In this document: piece after piece, positions 50,683-58,430 of the stretch | How the letters are laid out: every line of letters begins with the position of its first letter | How positions within the stretch are numbered: the first letter of the stretch is position 1 | Source: Demequina flava | Lineage (GTDB): Bacteria > Actinomycetota > Actinomycetes > Actinomycetales > Demequinaceae | Assembly: GCF_000975035.1 (NCBI RefSeq) | Contig: NZ_BBRA01000002.1 | Coordinates: 248,001-312,000, forward strand | Reading direction: 5' to 3' | DNA length: 64,000 bases | Made by a program: the position numbers and the translations under genes | Notes under the pieces: generated by a model | Databases searched by the model: none | Seen by the model: only the letters and a program-made list of their open reading frames with translations | Told to the model about the DNA's origin: nothing

Positions 50683-52577
50683 GGCAACTCCTCGTTTGGT
50701 TCGGGTGCCTCTTCACGGGCGATGTCTTCACGCGCTGACTCCAGGTGCCACGGCACTGCTGCCACGACAACTCCCTTGAGTCCCAGCAACTGCGCTCGCA
50801 ACTTCGATGTCGAGCGATTGTGCAGGAGACGCTCCCACCAGCGTCCCACGATGTACTCGGGAACGTAGACCACGACCACCTCTCGGGGACTGTCGCGGTG
50901 AATCGTCGTGACGTACTCCATCACCGGGCCCACAAGGTCGCGGTACGGCGAATCAAGAATGACCAATGGCACACCGGAATCGATCTGCCCCCAGTCTCGC
51001 TGGAGCTTCGCCGCCGAGGACCGCTCGATCTGCACGCCCACGGCCTCCAGAGTCGAGTGACGCGCGGCCTTCGCGTATGCCAGCGCACGCAGTGCGGGGC
51101 GGTGAAGTTGGGCGATGAGGACGACACCGCGAGTCGAGCTGGGAAGCGCCACTTCAAGATCGCTCTTGTCGAGCCGCACATCTGCTCGCACCGCCGCATA
51201 GTGCCTGTTAGTGGCGTGCATGAGCACGACCAGGCCGCAAATGAGTGCGACCGCGATCCACGCGCCATTGACGAAGTTGAAGATCAGGACGGCCAGCCAC
51301 ACCGCGGCAGCAACGATCGCCGCGACGATGTGGAGCGTCTTGCGTCCGATCAGGCGCGTGCGGGCTGGCCGCAGCGTCGCAAGCTTGAGCTTCCTGTCCG
51401 TCCAGCGCACCATCGCGACTTGGCTCAGGACAATCGAAGTAAAGACACCCACGACGTACATGTGGATGAGGGTCTCGACCTCTGCGCCGGCCAGCGCGAC
51501 CACCACCGCAGACATCGTGGCGACCAGGAGAACACCCCCGCGCAGGACGGCGCGGTCGTTGCGCATCGACAGCTGGCGCGGAAGGTAGGCGTCCTTGGCC
51601 AGGTAGGACGTGAGGTCCGAGAAGCGCCTAAAGACTGCAGCGATCGCGGCGTAGAGCAGGGCGCCCGCAATAGCCGCGACGATCCACACGGCGAAGGCCT
51701 GCAGGAAGACGTTCTCTGCCACCTGGAGCAGGATGGGGCCCTTGGACCAGCCCGTAATGCGATACGTCCACGCGAGGTAGGCGACCGAGAAGAACGCGAC
51801 GGCAGAGATCGCGACGGCGATGATCAGCGTGCGGCCTGCGCGCCGCCCCCGCGGCTTGGCATGGTGCGGAGCGGACGCGGCCAGGTGCTCGATTCCCGTC
51901 ACCATCACGGCACCGGACGCGATCGCTCCTGCGTAGGAGAACCACACGGACCACGTCTCAGGCGAGTTGGCGGCGATGGGGCTGGCAATGTCTGAACTGA
52001 ATCGCGTCAGGCCCAGCACGACCATCACCGCGATGACCACGAGGAATCCGAACCACACCGTCAAGAGGATGCGGGCGCGGTCGCGCATGACCCGCAGCAT
52101 CGCGAGCGTGACGAGCCCCACGATCGCGACAGACAACGGCACGTCCCAGTCCTGTAACTGCGGGATGAGGAATGCGACGAGCTGGGTGATGGCGGCAACA
52201 GACACGGCGACGGTGAACAGGTAGTCGACCAGGACCGACGCTCCGGTCACCACTCCCGCGCGACGCCCAAGGACGTCGCGAACCAGGCCGTAGTCGCCCA
52301 GGCTGTCGGGACGCGCTTGCACGTTCGAGCGGTAGGCAAAGCCCAACAGCAGCATGATCAGCACCACGCCGAGCGCCATGTACGGGATGGCTCCCTGCTG
52401 GCTGCCGTGGCGGAGTGCGTCGACGACGGCGTCGGGGGCGTACGTGACCGCGGAAAGGATGCCCGCGCCGAACACCGGAAGGGCAAGGCGCGTGCGTAGA
52501 GTCACGGGTTGCAGCGCGTCCGTCGCGATAGGCTGCCCGAACACCAGGCGCCTCAGCTTGTCTAGAACTCCTCGCAC
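50679..52577 (-). CDS. APC-family permease, KimA-like
   Basis: 632-residue transporter: 12 or so membrane helices (about 30-470) of the amino acid-polyamine-organocation type, with VFGAGILSAVTYAPDAVVDAL near the first helix, then a cytoplasmic domain of about 160 residues (VVLIAQLHRPALRALAYAKAAR onward) like that of KimA-type potassium importers. Two TrkA-type regulatory proteins are divergently encoded 41 bases away, which favours potassium over amino acids as substrate. Starts at GTG 52577 and overlaps the methyltransferase start by four bases. Confidence 0.83.
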   Translation of the reverse strand: MRGVLDKLRRLVFGQPIATDALQPVTLRTRLALPVFGAGILSAVTYAPDAVVDALRHGSQQGAIPYMALGVVLIMLLLGFAYRSNVQARPDSLGDYGLVRDVLGRRAGVVTGASVLVDYLFTVAVSVAAITQLVAFLIPQLQDWDVPLSVAIVGLVTLAMLRVMRDRARILLTVWFGFLVVIAVMVVLGLTRFSSDIASPIAANSPETWSVWFSYAGAIASGAVMVTGIEHLAASAPHHAKPRGRRAGRTLIIAVAISAVAFFSVAYLAWTYRITGWSKGPILLQVAENVFLQAFAVWIVAAIAGALLYAAIAAVFRRFSDLTSYLAKDAYLPRQLSMRNDRAVLRGGVLLVATMSAVVVALAGAEVETLIHMYVVGVFTSIVLSQVAMVRWTDRKLKLATLRPARTRLIGRKTLHIVAAIVAAAVWLAVLIFNFVNGAWIAVALICGLVVLMHATNRHYAAVRADVRLDKSDLEVALPSSTRGVVLIAQLHRPALRALAYAKAARHSTLEAVGVQIERSSAAKLQRDWGQIDSGVPLVILDSPYRDLVGPVMEYVTTIHRDSPREVVVVYVPEYIVGRWWERLLHNRSTSKLRAQLLGLKGVVVAAVPWHLESAREDIAREEAPEPNEELP

Positions 52578-52618
52578 GTCGCACCATCCTAGGCGCAGGG
52601 GGTATAGCGTGGTGGACC

Positions 52619-53284
52619 GTGCACATCGTCATCATGGGTTGTGGACGTACTGGCTCCGCGCTAGCGTCCGAATTTGAGTCCCGCGGACACTCCGTCGCGG
52701 TCATCGACAGGGTCGGCGACGCGTTCCGTCGCCTCCCCAACGATTTCCAAGGCCAGAAGATCACCGGAATCGGCTTTGACCGCGAGACTCTGGTCTCCGC
52801 AGGCGTCGAGCAGGCGTATGCGTTTGCGGCCGTGTCCTCCGGAGATAACTCGAATATCCTCGCCGCCCGGGTGGTGCGCGAGACGTACGGCGTCGACAAC
52901 GTGATCGCGCGCATCGCCGACTCTGGCCGCGCCGAGGTGTACAGGCGGCTCGGGATCCCGACGGTGGCGCCCGTGCCGTGGACCAGCGCACAAATCGTGT
53001 CGCGCTTGTTGCCCGGTGGTGTCGAGGAGAGCTTCACCGACACCAATGCGGGTGTATCCGTCCGAAGGCTCGCGGTCAATGGCGCCTGGGTGGGTCGCAA
53101 GATCACTGAACTGGAAACCGCGACCGGCACACGCGTCGCCTACATTGTGCGCTTCGGCAAGGCGCTGCTGCCCGAGCCGTCGACCCTCCTCCAGTCCGAC
53201 GACGAGGCACATTTCGTCATTCCCGCCGATGTCGCAAGCACCGCCGAACGCGTTGTCTCACGAGCACCTGGAGCACAACAATGA
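52619..53284 (+). CDS. TrkA-type potassium transport regulator (first of a pair)
   Basis: 221 residues. The N-terminal RCK/TrkA-N Rossmann domain is MHIVIMGCGRTGSALASEFE, with Asp in VAVIDRVGDA and the NAD(H)/ATP-binding Gly motif. A TrkA-C domain follows (about 135-215, FTDTNAGVSVRRLAVNGAWV). The arrangement of two consecutive half-size TrkA proteins corresponds to CeoB-CeoC in mycobacteria. The GTG start at 52619 has a weak ribosome site. Overlaps the next gene by four bases. Likely gates the neighbouring divergent permease, an inference from position. Confidence 0.88.
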   Translation: MHIVIMGCGRTGSALASEFESRGHSVAVIDRVGDAFRRLPNDFQGQKITGIGFDRETLVSAGVEQAYAFAAVSSGDNSNILAARVVRETYGVDNVIARIADSGRAEVYRRLGIPTVAPVPWTSAQIVSRLLPGGVEESFTDTNAGVSVRRLAVNGAWVGRKITELETATGTRVAYIVRFGKALLPEPSTLLQSDDEAHFVIPADVASTAERVVSRAPGAQQ

Positions 53285-53967
53285 AGGTTCTGATTGCCGG
53301 CGCCGGCTCCGTGGGACGCTCCATCGCACGCGACTTGCTCAGCCACGGGCACGAGGTCTTGCTCATGGACAACACCCCGGCGGCAATGCGCGTCGCCCAG
53401 GTGGCGGAAGCCGACTGGATGCTTGCGGACGCATGCGAGATGAGCGCGCTGCGCGAAGCCGGCACGGAGGAAATGGACGTGGTCGTCGCCGCGACCGGTG
53501 ACGATAAGTCAAACCTCGTGGTGTCGTTCCTGGCGAAGACAGAGTTTGGTGTTCCGCGCACTGTCGCCCGCGTGAACAACCCCCGCAATGAGTGGATGTA
53601 TGACGCTCAGTGGGGCGTGGACGTGGCTGTCTCCACACCACGCATCATGACGGCCATGGTTGAAGAGGCCGTGGCCGTGGGCGATCTCGTAAAGGTCTTC
53701 ACGTTCCACCAGTCCGGCGCATCCATCATCGAGGTGACGCTGCCCCCCGACTCCCCCATCGTGGGAGCGACCGTCCGGCAGATTCCGTGGCCGCCGGAAA
53801 CCGTGCTGTCGTGCATTGTCAGGACCGACCGCACCATCGCGCCGTCGCCCGCGGACACGCTCGAAGCCCACGACGAACTGCTATTTATTATGTCGGCTGA
53901 GGCGGATCCTGAGGCTCTGGACGCGGTGTTGCGTTCCGCACCATCAGCCACACCACCCACAGAGTGA
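53281..53967 (+). CDS. TrkA-type potassium transport regulator (second of a pair)
   Basis: 228 residues: TrkA-N domain (MKVLIAGAGSVGRSIARDLL, acidic residue in VLLMDNTP) and TrkA-C domain (about 140-215, SGASIIEVTLPPDSPIVGATV). It corresponds to CeoC. The ATG overlaps the first trkA stop. Its last 80 bases overlap the 3' end of the DUF3159 gene on the opposite strand, the longest convergent overlap in the window; the part involved is the weakly conserved C-terminal tail. Confidence 0.9.
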   Translation: MKVLIAGAGSVGRSIARDLLSHGHEVLLMDNTPAAMRVAQVAEADWMLADACEMSALREAGTEEMDVVVAATGDDKSNLVVSFLAKTEFGVPRTVARVNNPRNEWMYDAQWGVDVAVSTPRIMTAMVEEAVAVGDLVKVFTFHQSGASIIEVTLPPDSPIVGATVRQIPWPPETVLSCIVRTDRTIAPSPADTLEAHDELLFIMSAEADPEALDAVLRSAPSATPPTE

Positions 53968-54643
53968 GTGCGAACAGCGGCACGCCCATCGCAAGACGTG
54001 CTGTTCCCAGCGCCGCTACCTGATCGGTGAAGTACAGCGGTAGCTGCACCGCAAGCCGCAGGATGTACATCCCCACGAGCACTGCCGTCGCGCGCTGAAA
54101 CACCCGCATCTGCACGGGGTCGCTGCGCCATCCCTTCCAGTCACCGTGGATAAGGCCCACGACGATGCCGACCAGCGGCCAACGCACCACCATCGAGATG
54201 ACGGTGCCGATGCCGTAGATCGTGTTGATCCACAGGCCGGGCACAAAATAGTCCTCAGGCTCTCCTGTGCGCCATGCCCAGATTGCTCCAATGGCCACAC
54301 CTACGGCGCCCGCAAGAGCCTGCTGGATGCTCGAGCGTTGGATCAAGCGGATCACAACGAGCACGGCCATGGTGGCAACGGCTGCGATCACGGGGACGCG
54401 CATGCCGCCCACGGTCAAGAACATCAGGACAAAGACGAAGCCGGGCGCTACGGATTCGATGAAGCCACGCCAGCCACCGACTGCCTCTTGAAACGAGAAC
54501 TCGTCCGAGGACAGCATCTGGCCAATACGGCCCTCTGAGGCCTTCTGGCTCGCGGCCTCGATCGCAGGCTCGTCTGCCTGTGTCCCGTCGCGTCCAGCGT
54601 TCACACCCTGGTCATCGCGTTCAGCGTCGCGTTCGCGCGTCAC
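53888..54643 (-). CDS. DUF3159-domain membrane protein
   Basis: 251 residues. An acidic cytoplasmic N-terminus (about 1-55) is followed by five or six membrane helices containing the DUF3159 signature FIESVAPGFVFVLMFLTVGG and RWPLVGIVVGLIHGDWKGWR. The function of DUF3159 is unknown. The GTG start at 54643 overlaps the OB-fold gene by four bases (GTGA), so it is the end of a coupled dut/DUF3710/OB/DUF3159 run. The C-terminal 27 codons overlap the second trkA gene on the other strand. Confidence 0.87.
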   Translation of the reverse strand: MTRERDAERDDQGVNAGRDGTQADEPAIEAASQKASEGRIGQMLSSDEFSFQEAVGGWRGFIESVAPGFVFVLMFLTVGGMRVPVIAAVATMAVLVVIRLIQRSSIQQALAGAVGVAIGAIWAWRTGEPEDYFVPGLWINTIYGIGTVISMVVRWPLVGIVVGLIHGDWKGWRSDPVQMRVFQRATAVLVGMYILRLAVQLPLYFTDQVAALGTARLAMGVPLFALTLWVVWLMVRNATPRPEPQDPPQPT

Positions 54644-54915
54644 AGCGTGTACTGGGGATTGAAGATTCGGGGCAGGTCCTCAGCGTCGCTGACACGACCT
54701 TCGACGCTCATCATGGCGCCTGGTTCAACGCCCGGGATTTCACGCCTGCCCATGAACACCACGTCCATGCGGCCGGTGCCGTCGTCGATACGCGCGGTCA
54801 GTTGCGGGGCAGCATCACGAGGCTCGATGCGAATCGACACGATCCGGCCCCGCACTGCGGCAATGGTCCGCGGCGCAGCGGACGAGATCGACCTCGTGAT
54901 GTCGGTAGCGGTCAC
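54640..54915 (-). CDS. OB-fold nucleic acid-binding domain protein
   Basis: 91 residues forming a single OB fold: TIAAVRGRIVSIRIEP, QLTARIDDGTGRMDVVFMG and MMSVEGRVSDAEDLPRIFNP. This resembles the OB domains of RecG and similar proteins and is found beside DUF3710 in actinomycetes. No catalytic part. The GTG start overlaps the DUF3710 stop. Possibly nucleic acid-binding; the partner is unknown. Confidence 0.85.
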   Translation of the reverse strand: MTATDITRSISSAAPRTIAAVRGRIVSIRIEPRDAAPQLTARIDDGTGRMDVVFMGRREIPGVEPGAMMSVEGRVSDAEDLPRIFNPQYTL

Positions 54916-55514
54916 GCCTGGGCACCCTTGCCGTCGTCCTTGTGGAATCGCGGGAAGTCGAGCACCAGAACCGACCCAGCGATCATGGGGCTTGGCCCGC
55001 GGTCAATCGCGCACTGCGACAGCAACGCGTTGATGCGCTCGCGCGTCTCATCGGAATGTACGGATGGGCCCATCGAAACGGCTTTCAGAAGCCACCGCGC
55101 GCCGTCGATGCCCTGAAACCGCATGGGGATCTCGACCTCGTCGCCGGCCTTATTTTTGCGCTTGAGAGTAGCCGCAAGTTCAGCACCGAAGTGCCCCTCT
55201 TCCGCACGCATGTCGCCCGTAGCGCGTAGCCGGTCGCTGACGGCTCGCCGAGTCTCGGTCCACTGGCCGGTGCCGCGTCCTGCGGCGATGACCTGGAGTT
55301 GCACCTGACAGTCGGCGACTTTGACGCTGATCGCGCCGCACTTGTCGTTCGACGGATCGATCTCTGCGCGCACCTTCATGTGGGGGATCGCAGGCAGACG
55401 CAGGGGTCCGTAGTAGATGAACTCCTTGTCCTGCGGGATGGAAGTCCAGTCCCACGGCCCATCAGCGATCTGTAGATCGTCGAGTCCGTCGTCGAATCCA
55501 GCGTCGTCGCTCAT
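54912..55514 (-). CDS. DUF3710-domain protein
   Basis: 200 residues with the DUF3710 signatures GPWDWTSIP, YYGPLRLPAIPHMKVRAEI, AVSDRLRATGDM and GIDGARWLLKAVSMGP. Soluble, no signal peptide. Function unknown. Lies between dut and the OB-fold gene, with four-base overlaps on both sides, an arrangement widely conserved in actinomycetes. Confidence 0.88.
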   Translation of the reverse strand: MSDDAGFDDGLDDLQIADGPWDWTSIPQDKEFIYYGPLRLPAIPHMKVRAEIDPSNDKCGAISVKVADCQVQLQVIAAGRGTGQWTETRRAVSDRLRATGDMRAEEGHFGAELAATLKRKNKAGDEVEIPMRFQGIDGARWLLKAVSMGPSVHSDETRERINALLSQCAIDRGPSPMIAGSVLVLDFPRFHKDDGKGAQA

Positions 55515-55957
55515 CCTGTTACTCCAGTTGATCCAAATCCGCCTTCGCCACGGTGGGACCCCGGAAGGTCTTCCACGTGGACAAATGCGGCTCTCTCGAC
55601 CCGCTGAATCACCAGCTGGGCAATCCGGTCTCCCGCGTTGAACGTGACCGTCTCCACAGCGTCGGTATTCAACAGCGTTACCTTCACCTCGCCACGGTAC
55701 CCGGCGTCAACGGTGCCCGGAGCATTCACCACAGTGATGCCGTGACGGGCAGCGAGCCCCGAGCGCGGGTGCACGAACGCTGCGTATCCCGCGGGCAGTG
55801 CAATCCGCACCCCGGTGGGGACGGTAGTCCGTTCCCCTGGGGCGAGCGTGACGGCCACGCGCGTGGTCAGGTCCGCTCCCGCATCTCCCGGGTGGGAGTA
55901 TGCAGGGAGCGGAACTTCGGCACTCGTCGTGGAGACGAGCACCTCGAGATCAGCCAT
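55511..55957 (-). CDS. dut: dUTP diphosphatase
   Basis: Hydrolyses dUTP to dUMP, keeping uracil out of DNA. 148 residues, trimeric dUTPase. Motif 1 PGDAGADLTT, motif 2 VHPRSGLAARHGITV, motif 3 APGTVDAGYRGEVKVTLLN, motif 4 GDRIAQLVIQRVE, and the glycine-rich motif 5 with the Phe in RGEGGFGSTG are all present. ATG 55957. The stop overlaps the DUF3710 start by four bases. Confidence 0.97.
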   Translation of the reverse strand: MADLEVLVSTTSAEVPLPAYSHPGDAGADLTTRVAVTLAPGERTTVPTGVRIALPAGYAAFVHPRSGLAARHGITVVNAPGTVDAGYRGEVKVTLLNTDAVETVTFNAGDRIAQLVIQRVERAAFVHVEDLPGSHRGEGGFGSTGVTG

Positions 55958-55972
55958 TGTTGTCGCCTAGAT

Positions 55973-56272
55973 TTAAGCGGCGCACTCGGAGCAGATCGGC
56001 TGGTCGCCACGCAGCTGCGCGAGCTGGCTGCGGTGGTGCACGAGGAAGCACGACATGCACGTGAACTCATCCTGCTGCGCAGGAAGGACACGTACCGACA
56101 GTTCCTCGCCGGAGAGGTCGGCTCCGGGCAGTTCGAAGCCTTCAGCCGCCTCCGTCTCATCTTCGTCGACCACACCGGACGACTTGTCGTTGCGGCGGGC
56201 CTTCAACTCCTCGATGGAATCGGCCGAGATCTCATCATCGGTCTTCCGAGGTGCATCGTAATCAGTTGCCAT
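55973..56272 (-). CDS. DUF4193-domain protein
   Basis: 99 residues. The acidic N-terminal half (DEISADSIEELKARRNDK) is followed by a likely zinc ribbon with C-X2-C pairs in FTCMSCFLVHHRSQLAQ and PICSECAA. DUF4193 is found only in actinobacteria and has no known role. It lies 15 bases upstream of dut and is probably in the same transcript. Confidence 0.9.
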   Translation of the reverse strand: MATDYDAPRKTDDEISADSIEELKARRNDKSSGVVDEDETEAAEGFELPGADLSGEELSVRVLPAQQDEFTCMSCFLVHHRSQLAQLRGDQPICSECAA

Positions 56273-56383
56273 CAGGCGGTTGTTCCCTTCACGTAAAACA
56301 CCGTGGGCCTACGTCTAAGTCGGAGAACCAAATTATTCTCACGAGCGCAGGCATTGTGCCCCAAAAAACGCGAGGGCGCGACT

Positions 56384-57202
56384 CTAGGCGTCGGCGCGTG
56401 CCCAGGTTCTGTCTGCTCCTGCCTTAACGAGCGCATCGCGCAAGTCATTCCAACGACTCTCCGGGGCCGCGATAAGCAGCCGCTCATCGGCCCCGCCACC
56501 GTCGATACCTGCGACCTTGAGACCGGCTTCCGTGGCGATCAATTCGCCGGCAGCAAAGTCCCAAGCATTGAGACCGTGCTCGTAGTACGCATCCACGATT
56601 CCAGCCGCCGCGTGACACAAATCGATCGCTGCAGACCCAAGTCGCCGGATGTCACGCACCTGCGGCAACATGCGAGTCACGATCTCGCCCTGGATTGCAC
56701 GCCGCGACGCCTGGTACTGAAAACCGGTGGCAAGCAACGTGTGAGCCAGGTCGGGCCCGCCGTCGCGTATGAGCGGGGTGTCGTCGCACCGGGCCCCCTC
56801 GCCGCGGGCGGCTGACCACAGTCGTCCCGTCCCATCGAAGACCGCGCCCGCTTCAAGCGTCCACTCCCCCGGCCTCGCGGGACCCGTCACGGCCGCGACA
56901 GAGACTCCGTAGTGCGGGATGCCGTAGAGATAGTTCACGGTGCCGTCGATGGGGTCAAGCACCCACGTCACGCCCGAGTCCCCTGCCGTGTCGGCGCCCT
57001 CTTCGCCGTGCACCGCGTCGTCCGGACGCAACTCGCTGAGGCGACGCCTGAGTAATTGCTCTGCCGCGACGTCCATCTGAGTCACGATGTCGACGGAGGA
57101 CGACTTTGTAGCGGCAACCTCTGCGGTTGCGCGCCCTCGAGTGATCAGTTCCCCCGCCTCGGTGGCAAGTGAGCATGCGATGTCGACAAGTGAGGGAGCC
57201 AT
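56384..57202 (-). CDS. suhB: Inositol monophosphatase-family phosphatase
   Basis: 272 residues of the IMPase/SuhB fold. Metal-site motifs are HGEEGADTA (Glu), VLDPIDGTVNYLYGIPHYGVSVA (Asp-Pro-Ile-Asp-Gly-Thr) and NAWDFAAGELIATEAG (Trp-Asp). ATG 57202 follows an AGGATGGG stretch and is preferred to an ATG six codons upstream. Substrate may be inositol phosphate for the phosphatidylinositol pathway encoded at 17-19 kb, or another sugar phosphate. Divergent from sepH across 180 bases, which include one GCATCGGCC nonamer. Confidence 0.88.
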   Translation of the reverse strand: MAPSLVDIACSLATEAGELITRGRATAEVAATKSSSVDIVTQMDVAAEQLLRRRLSELRPDDAVHGEEGADTAGDSGVTWVLDPIDGTVNYLYGIPHYGVSVAAVTGPARPGEWTLEAGAVFDGTGRLWSAARGEGARCDDTPLIRDGGPDLAHTLLATGFQYQASRRAIQGEIVTRMLPQVRDIRRLGSAAIDLCHAAAGIVDAYYEHGLNAWDFAAGELIATEAGLKVAGIDGGGADERLLIAAPESRWNDLRDALVKAGADRTWARADA

Positions 57203-57382
57203 CAGCCCATCCTGCCGCACAAATGAGGGCCTGTGTCAGGGCCGATGCCCGGGCTGGGATTGTCCTCCGGCTCACCTGGTCCTGACCCAGGAACACTTCG
57301 GTGCTCTCCGCGCCCGGAGACGCACATCAAACGCGCCGCGTGGCATCCACACATTGCGTGTGCCGCGTGGCAATCTGTGGAC

Positions 57383-58426
57383 ATGATGCGTCTGACACTT
57401 GTGCGGCCCGCCGAAGACGGCGAGCACCTGATCGTCGCCGACGACAACGGCACCGAGTATGAGCTTGTGCTCACGGCAGACCTGCGGCGCGCCGCAAATA
57501 CTGTCAGGCCACGCCCCGAACGGGACGACGCTGAAGCATCGCCGACCATGTCGCCGCGTGAGATCCAGCAGCGCATCCGAGGCGGACTCAACGCAGCAGA
57601 ACTGGCTGAACTCACAGGGCAACCTATCGAGGTCTTCCAGCGCTACGAGCAGCCGGTCGCTGCCGAGCGTAGCTATATCGCCGACATTGCGCGCAGCACT
57701 CGCATCGGCCGTGACGCAGACTCCCCGGTGCTGGGCGACCTCGTCACTGACCGCCTCGCCGGTCGCGGCGTCGACCCGGATGCCATCGTGTGGGACGCCT
57801 GGCGTGCCGTCGATGAACCGTGGATGGTGGCAGTCGACTACCCCATTGATGGTCGGACGGTCCGCGCCCAGTGGAACTTCGATCACACCGCCCGCCACCT
57901 CACAGCGCTCGACGATGAGGCACGCTGGCTCACCGAGACAGAACTTCTCGACGTGCCAATCCCCAAGCGTCACTTGAGCGCCGTACGTGACGCTAAGGCA
58001 GATGCTGCACGGCCACTCGAAGCAGTTCGCCCCGCAGTCCCGCAGCCAGAGACGGCTGCGATCCCGGAAGTGGACGAGCCTCAGCAGACCGAACTTCTCC
58101 TCGACGACCTCGAGAGCCGGCGCGGCACACGCGACGCAGTTGAGGTCGGCGAGTTTGACGACGAGGACGATGACGACGACGGCGGCTTTGAGGGCTTCGG
58201 TCCGGCTGTCCAACGTCAGCGACAGGCAGAGGTGGGCTTTACAGCAACACCGTCAGCCAGGTCTGCTTCCGCAACGACCGGTTCCACTGCGCCCAGTGCC
58301 GCGGAGCCTCCGAGCGCTCCGTCAGCTGCCGAGGGCGCTCATGAGACCGAACCCAAGAAGCCGCGCCGTGGCCGCTCGTCAGTTCCGAGCTGGGACGAGA
58401 TCGTCTTCGGCGCAAAGAACGACTAA
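57383..58426 (+). CDS. sepH: Septation protein SepH
   Basis: 347 residues. The N-terminal DUF3071 region (MMRLTLVRPAEDGEHLIVAD at the start) contains a helix-turn-helix-like part, MSPREIQQRIRGGLNAAELAEL. The C-terminal part (after about 225) is acidic, low in complexity and probably disordered, ending with a short conserved-looking basic and Trp-containing tail (RGRSSVPSWDEIVFGAK). SepH is known from Streptomyces and mycobacteria to bind FtsZ and help division. ATG 57383 or 57386; neither has a strong ribosome site. Confidence 0.86.
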   Translation: MMRLTLVRPAEDGEHLIVADDNGTEYELVLTADLRRAANTVRPRPERDDAEASPTMSPREIQQRIRGGLNAAELAELTGQPIEVFQRYEQPVAAERSYIADIARSTRIGRDADSPVLGDLVTDRLAGRGVDPDAIVWDAWRAVDEPWMVAVDYPIDGRTVRAQWNFDHTARHLTALDDEARWLTETELLDVPIPKRHLSAVRDAKADAARPLEAVRPAVPQPETAAIPEVDEPQQTELLLDDLESRRGTRDAVEVGEFDDEDDDDDGGFEGFGPAVQRQRQAEVGFTATPSARSASATTGSTAPSAAEPPSAPSAAEGAHETEPKKPRRGRSSVPSWDEIVFGAKND

Positions 58427-58430
58427 GGCG

